In this document: in pieces, positions 26,146 through 35,066 of the stretch
Layout: every line of letters begins with the position of its first letter
How positions within the stretch are numbered: the stretch's first letter is position 1
Assembly: GCF_003436425.1 (NCBI RefSeq)
Contig: NZ_QSPK01000013.1
Coordinates: 1 to 43,308, forward strand
DNA length: 43,308 bases
Direction: 5' to 3'
From: Eubacterium sp. TM05-53
GTDB lineage: Bacteria > Bacillota_I > Bacilli_A > Erysipelotrichales > Erysipelotrichaceae
Translations under genes and position numbers: made by a program
Notes under the pieces: generated by a model
The model's database searches: none
Seen by the model: the letters and a program-made list of their open reading frames with translations, nothing else
Told to the model about the DNA's origin: nothing

Positions 26146-27171
26146 ATGACTGATATTTTACGAAATAACTGGTTTGTCGTACTTATTGCCATCATCATTA
26201 TTGGTTTTATTGGCTACTTTACCTACGACACCAATAAAGATAATGTTTCCGCAAAAACAGCGAACAACGAACAAGTTGTTGCTTCTATTAATAAGGATGA
26301 CATTACTGCTGATGATTTATATGATGAATCCACACCTTATGATGGCTCTACTATTTACAATATGTATAAAAATGCCGTTATTGATCAATCCATCAAAACT
26401 ACAAAAGATTTAAAGAAACAAGCTAGCACATTAGAGTCTAACATCAAATCGAATGCATCGAGTCAAAGCGATGACTATGAATCCACACTAACAACAGAAC
26501 TTGCTAAATATGGTTATGCATCCTATGAAGAGTTAAATGATTATTGCTTAACAAGTGTTAAAGAAAAAGAAATGAACAAAAAATACATCACGAAACATTT
26601 TGATGAAGTGAAAAAGGCTTGGGAAGAAAAAAGTCCAAGAACCGTATCTATTATTAAGATGGAAGTTAGTGATGCCGATAATCTAACAGAAACAGAAGCG
26701 AAAAAGAAAAGTAATATTGATAAGGCTTTAGAAAAAGAAAGTTTTGCGGATGTTGCCAAAGCCTTCTCTGAAGATTCAAATACCGCTAATAAAAAAGGAT
26801 TTGCAGGATACATTGATTCAGACTCTACAAGTTCGGATTCAAGTTCAACATCTACGGTTCCTGCCGACGTTGTAACAGCCGCCATTGCTCTTAAAAAAGG
26901 TGAAACAAGCGACTGGGTTACAGTTACAAGTTCAAGTGGAACAAGCTTATATAAAGTATATGTAAAAGAAACAAACGCAAAGAAGATCTTCAATGCGAAA
27001 AGTGACACTGTTTCAAACCAAGCATTGTATGCCATCTTAAACAGTGATTCTTCTCTTTCATATAAGATATTAGATTCTTATGCGAAAAAATTAGATATCA
27101 AATTCAACGATAAAGACACAAAGAAAAAATTCGACAGCTATGTAAAAACAACTTATGGAGGTGATCAATAA
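26146..27171 (+). CDS. PrsA-like membrane-anchored peptidyl-prolyl isomerase
   Basis: A 341-residue extracytoplasmic foldase. Residues 9-28 (WFVVLIAIIIIGFIGYF) form an N-terminal membrane anchor; there is no lipobox cysteine, unlike classic PrsA. The parvulin-type domain is at about 165-285: RTVSIIKMEVSD, then FADVAKAFSEDSN and KKGFAGYID. A Ser/Thr-rich linker (SDSTSSDSSSTST) interrupts that domain. Such proteins help secreted proteins fold after export. The ATG at 26146 has a perfect ribosome site; the longer frame begins with a TTG inside the promoter. Its stop overlaps the next start (TAATG). Confidence 0.85.
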   Translation: MTDILRNNWFVVLIAIIIIGFIGYFTYDTNKDNVSAKTANNEQVVASINKDDITADDLYDESTPYDGSTIYNMYKNAVIDQSIKTTKDLKKQASTLESNIKSNASSQSDDYESTLTTELAKYGYASYEELNDYCLTSVKEKEMNKKYITKHFDEVKKAWEEKSPRTVSIIKMEVSDADNLTETEAKKKSNIDKALEKESFADVAKAFSEDSNTANKKGFAGYIDSDSTSSDSSSTSTVPADVVTAAIALKKGETSDWVTVTSSSGTSLYKVYVKETNAKKIFNAKSDTVSNQALYAILNSDSSLSYKILDSYAKKLDIKFNDKDTKKKFDSYVKTTYGGDQ

Positions 27172-28070
27172 TGAAAAAGACACCTATATTATTCGTATGT
27201 GCGGCTATGATGTTGACAGGATGCTCTGGAGCAACCGCAAATATCAAAGATAAAGATGAAACAATCATGACTATTGGTGATACAAAATACACTAAGGGTG
27301 ATGAATATGAATTATTGAAAGTATCGACAGGTACAGATCTTACAATGGAACTTGTAAAACAGGCTATCTACAAACAAGAAGTCAAAGTTACAAAGGAAAT
27401 GAAGGAAAAAGCACAAGAACAAGTTAACAACTACAAAGAAAACATGGAAAACTTTGATGAACAAATTCAATCCTTGGGCTATAAAAATAGTAAACAATAT
27501 ATGAATAAAGTTCTAATTCCAAGTTTACAAGCAAGTGAATTAACTGAAAAATACTTCACAGACGCAAAGAAAGACATCCAAAATACATACAAACCAAGTA
27601 AAGCTCGTATCATTCAATGTGAAAATAAGGCTACAGCTAAAAAAGCATTGAAAGCATTAAAGAGTGGAACAGATCCAGAAGAAGTCGCTCAACAATATAT
27701 GATTGATTCTGCAACATATTCTGGAAAAGAAACATTGGTAACGACAAAGACAACGGATTTATCAACTCGTTTGATCAATAAATTGTCAAAGACAAAAAAA
27801 GCCGGAGTTATCGATGAAGTCTTCACAAACGAAAGCAGCGGAAATACATATGCCTATGTTGCTGTATTAGTATCCAATACATACAAAGACATTAAAGATG
27901 AAGTATACACTACATTAAGCAGTGATGATGACATCACAAAAGAATGCCTTGTTTATTATTTAAAGAAATATAATTTTGAAGTACACGATCAAGATGTATT
28001 CAATAATTTAAAGGCAAACAATCCTGAATATCTAGTCTCTAGACCAGATTTATCTGAATCAAACGACTAA
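27171..28070 (+). CDS. PrsA-like foldase lipoprotein
   Basis: A 299-residue lipoprotein with signal peptide MKKTPILFVCAAMMLTGC and lipobox LTGC. The body is helical and PrsA-like. The region at about 140-245 (KARIIQCENKATAKKALKAL, PEEVAQQYMIDS) follows a degenerate parvulin fold without clear catalytic residues, so it may act as a chaperone only. It is translationally coupled to the previous foldase, a tandem pair with different membrane anchors. Processing would need LspA (6103-6597). A bidirectional terminator follows. Confidence 0.82.
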   Translation: MKKTPILFVCAAMMLTGCSGATANIKDKDETIMTIGDTKYTKGDEYELLKVSTGTDLTMELVKQAIYKQEVKVTKEMKEKAQEQVNNYKENMENFDEQIQSLGYKNSKQYMNKVLIPSLQASELTEKYFTDAKKDIQNTYKPSKARIIQCENKATAKKALKALKSGTDPEEVAQQYMIDSATYSGKETLVTTKTTDLSTRLINKLSKTKKAGVIDEVFTNESSGNTYAYVAVLVSNTYKDIKDEVYTTLSSDDDITKECLVYYLKKYNFEVHDQDVFNNLKANNPEYLVSRPDLSESND

Positions 28071-28075
28071 AAAAA

Positions 28076-28102
28076 GGCCATTAGACATTAAGTCTAGTGG
28101 CC
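28076..28102. terminator. Bidirectional terminator between foldases and type VII locus
   Basis: GGCCATTAGAC, loop ATTAA and GTCTAGTGGCC form eleven pairs with one G-U pair, with a T-rich tract on both sides. It serves the plus-strand foldase genes and the end of the minus-strand type VII run, overlapping the stop of the DUF4176 gene. Confidence 0.85.
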
Positions 28103-28366
28103 CATTTTTTTCATCATTTCATCCAGTTCAAACCGAAAATTAAATTCTTCTATATCCTGTAACCCTATATAGAACAAACAATCTATATCCTCATGATCAA
28201 ATACGTAACAATGCTCCTTATCCATGTAGCCTTCTGGCCATAAACATCCCGCATAATCATAGAGCTTTTTGGTCTTCACATTTTGTTGAAGACGACCAAT
28301 GATCATTAATTTCTTTGTCCCCTCTTTTAAAGTGACGACACTACCAATCGGTAATAAATCTTTCAT
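28094..28366 (-). CDS. DUF4176 protein, type VII secretion-associated
   Basis: A 90-residue protein matching DUF4176: it begins LPIGSVVTLKEGTKKLMIIG, then YDYAGCLWPEGY and a FYIGLQDIEEFNF segment. DUF4176 proteins are commonly encoded in or beside type VIIb secretion loci of Firmicutes; their function is not established, with substrate chaperone or immunity partner as suggestions. AAGGAGT lies four bases before the ATG. It is the last gene of the run and follows the candidate substrate by 12 bases, which fits a partner role. Confidence 0.82.
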   Translation of the reverse strand: MKDLLPIGSVVTLKEGTKKLMIIGRLQQNVKTKKLYDYAGCLWPEGYMDKEHCYVFDHEDIDCLFYIGLQDIEEFNFRFELDEMMKKMGH

Positions 28367-28378
28367 GCCTACTCCTTT

Positions 28379-29173
28379 CTAATAACTTACGTTGATTTTA
28401 AAGCCCAGTCCTGCTATAAAGCCAAGTTTTGAGCCGATTTCCCACTCTCGGCTTGAAAAATGATAAGAGAAATTAGCCTCTGCACTACCTACACTTCCCT
28501 GTGCTGTTAAAGTGACTTTTGCGCCAAGAATGTTCAATACACAACGTGTCTCGCCTCGTAAGGCTGCAACACCAACGCCAGCTTCAAACGACTGCTCTTT
28601 GGCAGAAAAAGCGGCTTTACAAGTCGCATACGCAACACCGACTTGACCCGTCGCCCTTGCACTCGCATAGACTTTTGAATTTCCAATACGCGCATTCACT
28701 GTAGAAGATAGTAACGAAAGACTTGACTCTGCATTTACAACAATACGCGGATCAAATTTCTTGTTCTTCCATATCCTTGCACTGATACTCGATTTGATTT
28801 CTCCATCAAGCAGTGTGGCATTAGCTCCTACATGGAAATAAGGCTTTGTGTAATTTTTATTCCACTCTTTAAATGACTTTGTATAACGAATAGATCCATA
28901 CGAATACCGACTCTGTTTTGTCAGTTGTGAAACTAGATTTAAGTTTGTATACTTGATCAAATTCACCTTTCCAGGTATCCAAGCACTTTGTTTGTGCTCA
29001 CAAGACTCAATTAAAGATGCACTCTTCGACAAATAATTCGCAATATCCATGATTTCTTTGGCAATACGATATTGCCTTTCATTGATTGTCGGATCTTTCG
29101 AATAAATCTGTCGAGATGCCAATGCCTTATATTCAAGACTTAGATTTTGACAAGCTGCACTATCTGCGTTCAC
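28379..29173 (-). CDS. Candidate type VII secreted protein, helical head plus Gly/Ala-rich beta domain
   Basis: A 264-residue protein without signal peptide or membrane segment. Residues 1-75 are helical (ASRQIYSKDPTINERQYRIA, DIANYLSKSASL). From about 95 it becomes Gly/Ala/Ser-rich with alternating hydrophobic residues (GANATLLDGEIKSSIS, AYATCKAAFSAKEQSFEAGV, GAKVTLTAQGSVGSAEANF), ending KLGFIAGLGFKINVSY. Similar Gly/Ala beta domains occur in type VII polymorphic toxins, which would make this an effector or structural substrate; no toxin catalytic motif is seen. The start is GTG, overlapping the 57-residue gene by 14 bases. It lies between the small Esx-like proteins and DUF4176. Confidence 0.7.
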   Translation of the reverse strand: MNADSAACQNLSLEYKALASRQIYSKDPTINERQYRIAKEIMDIANYLSKSASLIESCEHKQSAWIPGKVNLIKYTNLNLVSQLTKQSRYSYGSIRYTKSFKEWNKNYTKPYFHVGANATLLDGEIKSSISARIWKNKKFDPRIVVNAESSLSLLSSTVNARIGNSKVYASARATGQVGVAYATCKAAFSAKEQSFEAGVGVAALRGETRCVLNILGAKVTLTAQGSVGSAEANFSYHFSSREWEIGSKLGFIAGLGFKINVSY

Positions 29174-29333
29174 GATTCATGATCCCCTGAATCTGAATTT
29201 GAATCAAATATTGAATTCGATTGATTTTTTGATTCACATAGACAAACTCTTCATTCGATACAACATTTTTTGTTTGATTTAACAACGCATTTAAATCACT
29301 AGACAAAGCATTGTAGAAATTCAACTCATTCAT
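29160..29333 (-). CDS. Small helical protein in the type VII locus, 57 residues
   Basis: A short gene between the second WXG100 gene and the candidate substrate. It starts MNELNFYNALSSDLNALLNQ and ends in QIQIQGIMNRERR; it is predicted all-helical with a heptad-like hydrophobic pattern and no Cys. It starts eight bases inside the end of the WXG100 gene and ends 14 bases inside the next gene, so it is tightly packed and almost certainly translated. Its size and place resemble the small helical partner proteins (DUF5344/YwqI-like) that accompany type VII substrates. I do not recognise it more exactly. Confidence 0.7.
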   Translation of the reverse strand: MNELNFYNALSSDLNALLNQTKNVVSNEEFVYVNQKINRIQYLIQIQIQGIMNRERR

Positions 29334-29610
29334 AACGCATTAAAGATTGTTCATTTTCCTGATATAGATTTGCGGTTTGATGCAAGTACGTAGAAAAACG
29401 CGCTAACGTATCTAAATACGACATCATAGCTGGATTCAACTTTTGAAATTCTTCCATAAAATGCTTAGATGCAGGAGATTGCCAAATTGATTCCACATAA
29501 TACATTCTAGATTCAATTTCGTTAAATACAGTTCGAATCTCATTGGCATACGCATCCACCTGCTTAGAATATGCCATTACATCTTCACTTGATATTTGAA
29601 TTTGTGCCAT
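29326..29610 (-). CDS. WXG100-family protein (second Esx-like)
   Basis: A 94-residue helical-hairpin protein of ESAT-6/WXG100 type: helix 1 to about residue 41, turn IWQSPASKHF, helix 2 to the end (FQKLNPAMMSYLDTLARFST). The WXG turn reads WQS, so Gly is replaced by Ser, a tolerated variant. Small Esx proteins are secreted as dimers and are needed for the machine to work. It follows the other WXG100 gene by 12 bases, so the two may form a heterodimer. A typical C-terminal export signal (YxxxD/E) may be YQENE near the end. Confidence 0.85.
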   Translation of the reverse strand: MAQIQISSEDVMAYSKQVDAYANEIRTVFNEIESRMYYVESIWQSPASKHFMEEFQKLNPAMMSYLDTLARFSTYLHQTANLYQENEQSLMRYE

Positions 29611-29622
29611 ACTTTTCTCCTT

Positions 29623-29916
29623 CTACAATAACAGCCTAGCTTGCGCAACACGATCTTGCTGAAGCTGTTCATAAACCGAAGCTGTCTGCTTCAATACATT
29701 GCTGTATTCTTGAATCACTTGATACATTTCATTTAATGAAGGTCTGAATTCTTCGAGTTGATTTTGAAAAGCTAAGTGATCCACACCTTGCCAGATACTT
29801 TGCATCTGTTCCACCTTTTTGTATAAATTTTGAATTAAATCATTATAGCTATCCGCCTTGTTTTTCACATAAACACTCGCTTGATAGACTTCAGAATAAT
29901 CCACTGATATTTTCAT
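29623..29916 (-). CDS. WXG100-family protein (first Esx-like)
   Basis: A 97-residue WXG100 protein with a canonical turn IWQGVDHLAF, flanked by two amphipathic helices (VYQASVYVKNKADSYNDLIQ and LNEMYQVIQEYSNVLKQTAS). Secreted by the type VII machine, and likely paired with the next gene's product. It starts two bases past the end of the YukD-like gene; ACCTCC-complementary GGAGGT precedes its ATG. Confidence 0.9.
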   Translation of the reverse strand: MKISVDYSEVYQASVYVKNKADSYNDLIQNLYKKVEQMQSIWQGVDHLAFQNQLEEFRPSLNEMYQVIQEYSNVLKQTASVYEQLQQDRVAQARLLL

Positions 29917-29918
29917 TT

Positions 29919-30125
29919 TTACCTCCCGTAAATTAAGATATCGCCATGAGCGATTTGATTTTCTTGAAACGTTTTATTTAAATCTAAAAAATAATTTCCT
30001 GTCACATTAAACACATACAGTACTTCATAACCTAAAAACTCATTTAAAAACATTTTCACTACATACAATTGAGATACATATACCATTCTTAGATCAAAAG
30101 ACAGATATATTCCAACCTCATTCAC
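29919..30125 (-). CDS. YukD/EsaB-like ubiquitin-fold protein
   Basis: About 68 residues from a GTG start with AAGGG ten bases before it, overlapping the end of the ATPase gene by eight bases. The pattern NEVGIYLSFDLRMVYVSQLY then LDLNKTFQENQIAHGDILI follows the YukD/EsaB ubiquitin fold (late D/N-K-T-x-x-E-x-x-x-x-x-GD-x-L). These proteins are cytosolic and accompany EssC in type VIIb loci. An ATG six codons earlier gives a 74-residue alternative but has no ribosome site. Confidence 0.75.
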   Translation of the reverse strand: MNEVGIYLSFDLRMVYVSQLYVVKMFLNEFLGYEVLYVFNVTGNYFLDLNKTFQENQIAHGDILIYGR

Positions 30126-33100
30126 AAATACCAATCCCTTCATTTTGATCTTTAAAAAAGACACAATCAAAATGTTCATATGGAAGCTTACGCTTTAACA
30201 TATATCCATATTCTTTTAAGCCATAACCAACCCATACAATCTGGGCGTTGTATAGTTTCTTTTGAAACACCTCTTGATTTAACAGCTGCATGTCCACACA
30301 CACTACATATACATCACTCTCTTTATGCCAATCTCTTGTGATCTTGAGATGGGCTAAATTTTCACATATGCGATTGACTTCCAATTCATACTCCGTATGC
30401 ATATACAAAATGAATAACTTTTTTGTTTCATCCATAAAAACCGGTCGATCACTCTTACATTCAAAACCAATACAGTTTTTTTCCTTATTGAATATCATTG
30501 ATTTTGTATCTCTTGATTTCAAATCTGTTTCTTTGATCTTTCGATATAAAATTTCAACATATGCATTGTGATATAATGTCAAGTTTAGATACGAAGGCAG
30601 ATGGTAGGTGTCAAAAAATATTCTTTTATCATCTAAACTCTCTATATCAAATACATACTTATTTAAGATCCATTTAAAATTTGTGTTTTCATTATTCGTA
30701 ACCACAAACGAAATTACATGTTCATCCAATTCAGAAAGATCCAAATTCTCATCTTCGAAAATAATACAAACACCCTCATGAATCATTGAAAAATAACGAG
30801 ATTGAAAGAAACTAAAATCAACATATGAATCCAACCTATTTGTTCCATATACATAGATTGTTTCATTCTCAAAATACTTGATCAAACGATATACAATATC
30901 TAGACTTTTTGTATACAACAACTGTAATGGCATGAATTCAATCTCACATTGTCTTTGTTCAAAAGGAAGATCTAACACACCGAATACATGTTCAGGAATG
31001 TTTTTAGGTAATAACACCCATTCTCTTACTTCCTTTAAATCATGAATTTGATCCTTTAATACATCTATAACACGCTTACCCGCATGATGGTTTGAATGCA
31101 ATACTTCCTTTTTCTCATTGATTTCACGCCAAGCTATTTCATCTATGGAACTCTGTAAGTAGAAACTTCGACAAGATTGATTTTTTTGTTGGTGCAAAAG
31201 AATCATATCTCCTGGATTTTTTAAATGATACGCCATTTCATTTTGAAGCATTTCCCGACTATCTTGTATGCTGCTCACATGAAAACAAGCTCGCCAAGTT
31301 GTATTTGACCAAACTTGATCATCAATGATGCCACTAGGCTTTTGTGTACTTAAAACCAAATGGATGCCAAGTGATCTTCCAATGCGTGCAATTTCCTGTA
31401 ACTGCGACATAAATTGTGGAAAGCGCATTTTTAATTGGGCAAATTCATCCACAAAGATCCATAAATGTGACATTGTATGAGTCTTATTGTAAGAATGAAT
31501 ATCTGATACCTTTTCTTTTAAGAACAATCTCTGCCTTTTCTCCAGTTCATAATTCATGCTCTGAAAGAAACGTTCCATAGATTGTGCATCTAAATTAGTC
31601 ACGATTCCTGCACAATGCGCAAATTCATAAAATGGTTGTCCAAAGGCGCCGCCTTTAAAATCAATCAATATATATTGAAATTGTTGAGGCGTATTATGCC
31701 ATATCAGCATCATTAAAAGAAAACTAATAAATTCACTCTTGCCAAAGCCCGTCATACCTGCGACTAAGCCATGAGGACCATACGTTTGAAAATCCATATA
31801 TACAATTTGTTGGGTATCATCGATTCCTACTGGTACTTTCATTACATACTCAGATTTTCGTATAGGACCCATTTTGATCAATTCATCATAGAAATCTGTA
31901 TATTCATTTCGTAACACAAACCGTTTTCGATCGAAGTTTAATTCTGTTATCGCAATTGTTTGAATTTGGTAGTCATAATGGAAAGATGGTTTTTGGTTTC
32001 CCACATAAATCAAACAATAATACGACTTAGGAAGATATTTTCCTTCTACATCAACGACAATTGTATCCGCATCGATTTTTTCATGAATTGCACAATAAGG
32101 ATTTAGAAGAATTCGTTTCATTCCATTAAATTCCTGCAGCCATACCCATTTGCGCTTTTGTTTGGAATACCACAAATAATTCTCAAATAAAACCAAGCTG
32201 TTCTTCACATCGCCTTTGATCCAACAAACCTCTCCTTGTTTCAAAAAGACTGGAACTTGAACAGATTGATTTAAGTTTGAAATCAACTGTTCTCTTTTCT
32301 GCATCAAATCATTGAGTGCATATTCATACGAAACTTCACGATAACTGACTTCACACCACTTGTCGTATGTACACCCCACATAGATCACATCTCTGTTTTC
32401 GTGTTGATATGTATCTATATATTTAGAAATATATTCATCAATCTTCTTTTCAAATGCTCCTTTAGATACAGCACCCTTTTCATACATCTTCTCAATGTAG
32501 GCATTATACATATCGATACTTTTGGTGCTCTCTTTTACACTTAACTTATATTGATAATTCCGGTTATATAAACCATACACCATAAAAGTAAATGCCATTG
32601 TCAAAGAACTGATCATACTTGTGAAGAGGGTTTCTATTCTTTGTTTTTGAAGATATCCAATTAGAATGGAAGAAATAAAACCCGAACTTGCGATCATACA
32701 ACTCGGTCCTATCGCACTAAATAGACTTTGTTTTTGCACAGTACGCATAATTTGCGGCATCTGAATATCAAACTTTTGAACCTTTGGCATTTCAACATTT
32801 AAATCAGACGGATAATACGCTCTATTTTTACAATCTAGCTCTGCATTTATATACGGATTATTGACCATATCCAAAAGTACATAGTCTTTTAAATAAATCA
32901 TGCGAATATTCGCAAACACGATTTCATCCTGCATACAAAGACTGCAACATTTTACTCGTTTTGAATTGACATACGTACCGTTTAAACTATCAAAATCCTG
33001 TAATACACCTTCTTCAATTTGAAAATGATATCTAGATACGCCATTTGTACATAATTGAATCTCACACGCATCACTTCTTCCAACCTTTATCTTTTTAGAA

Positions 33101-33318
33101 ATCGGAAAATGACACATTGTACTTTCCTTTTCTTCTAGATAGAATAAAGCTTCTTCTAAAATGCATGATTCGCCATACCGCAATAGTTTTTTAGATTGAT
33201 TCCATACGATACACACACCATTTTTTCTTTTTTCAAAGGAATACTTTAAAAATGACTTTATGCAGTTTAAATCAAAGTAGTGACAGGATGAATCTGTGTA
33301 TACCCATAGTTTGATCAT
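30118..33318 (-). CDS. essC: EssC-type FtsK/SpoIIIE ATPase with N-terminal FHA domain
   Basis: A 1066-residue motor of the type VII machine. FHA domain at about 70-140 (KIKVGRSDACEI, SRYHF, SLNGTYVNSKRV), two membrane helices at about 200-222 and 230-252, then the first FtsK domain with Walker A GMTGFGKSE near 521 and Walker B LWIFVDEFAQLK near 619. Typical EssC has about 1480 residues with three ATPase domains; here the region after 750 is reduced. A segment like the second domain start reads IYVYGTNRLDSYVDF with no P-loop, and the end is short. So only one ATPase domain looks competent. The start overlaps the upstream gene (ATGA). FHA domains bind phosphothreonine, and a kinase-like protein is encoded two genes upstream. 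Confidence 0.88.
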   Translation of the reverse strand: MIKLWVYTDSSCHYFDLNCIKSFLKYSFEKRKNGVCIVWNQSKKLLRYGESCILEEALFYLEEKESTMCHFPISKKIKVGRSDACEIQLCTNGVSRYHFQIEEGVLQDFDSLNGTYVNSKRVKCCSLCMQDEIVFANIRMIYLKDYVLLDMVNNPYINAELDCKNRAYYPSDLNVEMPKVQKFDIQMPQIMRTVQKQSLFSAIGPSCMIASSGFISSILIGYLQKQRIETLFTSMISSLTMAFTFMVYGLYNRNYQYKLSVKESTKSIDMYNAYIEKMYEKGAVSKGAFEKKIDEYISKYIDTYQHENRDVIYVGCTYDKWCEVSYREVSYEYALNDLMQKREQLISNLNQSVQVPVFLKQGEVCWIKGDVKNSLVLFENYLWYSKQKRKWVWLQEFNGMKRILLNPYCAIHEKIDADTIVVDVEGKYLPKSYYCLIYVGNQKPSFHYDYQIQTIAITELNFDRKRFVLRNEYTDFYDELIKMGPIRKSEYVMKVPVGIDDTQQIVYMDFQTYGPHGLVAGMTGFGKSEFISFLLMMLIWHNTPQQFQYILIDFKGGAFGQPFYEFAHCAGIVTNLDAQSMERFFQSMNYELEKRQRLFLKEKVSDIHSYNKTHTMSHLWIFVDEFAQLKMRFPQFMSQLQEIARIGRSLGIHLVLSTQKPSGIIDDQVWSNTTWRACFHVSSIQDSREMLQNEMAYHLKNPGDMILLHQQKNQSCRSFYLQSSIDEIAWREINEKKEVLHSNHHAGKRVIDVLKDQIHDLKEVREWVLLPKNIPEHVFGVLDLPFEQRQCEIEFMPLQLLYTKSLDIVYRLIKYFENETIYVYGTNRLDSYVDFSFFQSRYFSMIHEGVCIIFEDENLDLSELDEHVISFVVTNNENTNFKWILNKYVFDIESLDDKRIFFDTYHLPSYLNLTLYHNAYVEILYRKIKETDLKSRDTKSMIFNKEKNCIGFECKSDRPVFMDETKKLFILYMHTEYELEVNRICENLAHLKITRDWHKESDVYVVCVDMQLLNQEVFQKKLYNAQIVWVGYGLKEYGYMLKRKLPYEHFDCVFFKDQNEGIGICE

Positions 33319-35066
33319 AATTTAAAGATTTGTTTAAACCACATCCGTATTTTCTGCATAAAAGTGATTCTCACAGCTGACCTTTTGATTTCCTCTTTTT
33401 TTAATGCTTCGCGATGCTTTGTCTTTACCTCAATCGACGTCTTTTTCTTCTTCAAAGAAATTTCAACATAATCGTGTCCCACCACATCTTTTTCAATCAA
33501 AATACGCTTACCATTGACTAAAACATACTCGATCTTATCTTCAGACCATATTTGTACCTTGTTCTTTTTTCGCATATAGTGAATTTCGGGCTTAGAAGCC
33601 TTTTGAATATGCTTCGTATTCTTTTTTAAGACCACTTCATTGTCTTCATTCACAACCCAGACACGTTCAAATTCAACCACTTCATCTTTTTCTAGAACTT
33701 GTTCACTCTTTGAAACCATTTCAATTTCTTTATCCGGACTAAACACAAATTCATATTCTTTCTTTTCTAGATTCATTAACGCATCACTTGTATATGTCAC
33801 AATTTTTAATACGTCATCTTTGACCATACGATTAAAGACTTTCTCAAAATCCATATCCATGAACGTATCATTTAAATAATACTCCACTCGCATGTACGCA
33901 TTTGAATCATCAAACTTGTACTCTAAACTTGGCAGCTTCTTTAATTTCATGCGATCCACAACTATTTCATTATTCATAAACAATTGACTCGCAGGGGCCT
34001 TTTTATCAATTTGGACATAGATTTGATCACTTACCTCATGTCCATATATATCTTTGGCATATGCACTCACACAATAGATGACATCCTGATTATGTATGGC
34101 TGGTAAACGAATTGTTTCATTGAGCGCATAGCGCGTCTTAATACCATTAAGATCTACATCGATATATCCTCTTTCTAATTTAGATACATTGCGAATCGCA
34201 TTCACGATAACATCCTCATTGGATAGCTTACTTGAAGGCGTTAATGTGACTACTGGCAAAATATTCGAATATTCAATAGAACCTTCAATACGTTTTTTAA
34301 ATTGTGGATACACTTTGTGTTCTAACTCAAATGTATACTTTCCATTTTTTGAATGATCGATTACCACTTGATCTTTATCTTCTAAATCAAGCGAATAGTA
34401 ATAAATGCCATCACAATACACGTGCAAATTAAACGCCTGTTTACATATCGATTCAAATTGAAGATTTGAATGATTTTCTTTTGTATACACGGCAGAATTT
34501 AATAGGCATTCAGGATATTCAATAGGTAAGATTTTAATTTCTCTTTCCACCTTATTTTGTGCAATATCCGTACAAACGATTCGTAAAGATTGATTTTTAG
34601 ATGTAACATCCACATCAAATTCAAGACCTTCACAATCTATTTGTTCATCATCTAAATAGACCTGAATACTTTCGACGTTTTCTTCGAAGATCTTTACATG
34701 AATGGTTTCTTTATCTTCTAAAGGAAGTACATCTAGAATCTTTTGATTATTTGTATTCAATACAATATCTGGCCTTGTCGTATCTAATAGAATCGTCTTC
34801 TCACCTTCCTGTAACGCATAGCCATCTATATCTTTTAAGATGAATACGAGTTGTGTGATTCCTTCTTTTTGAATGTCGATAAAAGTATGTTCATTATTTA
34901 AATCAATTTCTTTGCCATCATAAAGAACTAAACTGGAATCTCGATCTACTTTTTCATCAAAAAATAACTCAATATTTCCTGTCGCAGAAGCTACACCATT
35001 GATAAAGTTTTCTGTTTCCTGCCAATATATAAAATCTGTATATTCAACATCTTGTAGAGAAATCAT
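33315..35066 (-). CDS. Unrecognised beta-rich protein in the type VII locus
   Basis: A 583-residue protein without signal peptide or membrane helix. It appears to be built of Ig/cadherin-like beta units of about 80-100 residues: examples are TTRPDIVLNTNNQKIL, RIVCTDIAQNKVEREIKI, YCVSAYAKDIYGHEVSDQIY and KKAPASQLFMNN. The C-terminal 40 residues are strongly basic and amphipathic (RITFMQKIRMWFKQIFKL) and may touch the membrane. The ATG at 35066 follows GGAGG by five bases and overlaps the stop of the EssB-like gene (ATGA); its own stop overlaps essC. The position, where EsaA or EssA might be expected, suggests a structural component, but no known type VII subunit matches by eye. Confidence 0.6.
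   Translation of the reverse strand: MISLQDVEYTDFIYWQETENFINGVASATGNIELFFDEKVDRDSSLVLYDGKEIDLNNEHTFIDIQKEGITQLVFILKDIDGYALQEGEKTILLDTTRPDIVLNTNNQKILDVLPLEDKETIHVKIFEENVESIQVYLDDEQIDCEGLEFDVDVTSKNQSLRIVCTDIAQNKVEREIKILPIEYPECLLNSAVYTKENHSNLQFESICKQAFNLHVYCDGIYYYSLDLEDKDQVVIDHSKNGKYTFELEHKVYPQFKKRIEGSIEYSNILPVVTLTPSSKLSNEDVIVNAIRNVSKLERGYIDVDLNGIKTRYALNETIRLPAIHNQDVIYCVSAYAKDIYGHEVSDQIYVQIDKKAPASQLFMNNEIVVDRMKLKKLPSLEYKFDDSNAYMRVEYYLNDTFMDMDFEKVFNRMVKDDVLKIVTYTSDALMNLEKKEYEFVFSPDKEIEMVSKSEQVLEKDEVVEFERVWVVNEDNEVVLKKNTKHIQKASKPEIHYMRKKNKVQIWSEDKIEYVLVNGKRILIEKDVVGHDYVEISLKKKKTSIEVKTKHREALKKEEIKRSAVRITFMQKIRMWFKQIFKL

Noticed and set aside
26541..27035. A 164-codon minus-strand frame
   Set aside because: Antisense to the PrsA-like gene, which has a perfect promoter and ribosome site.
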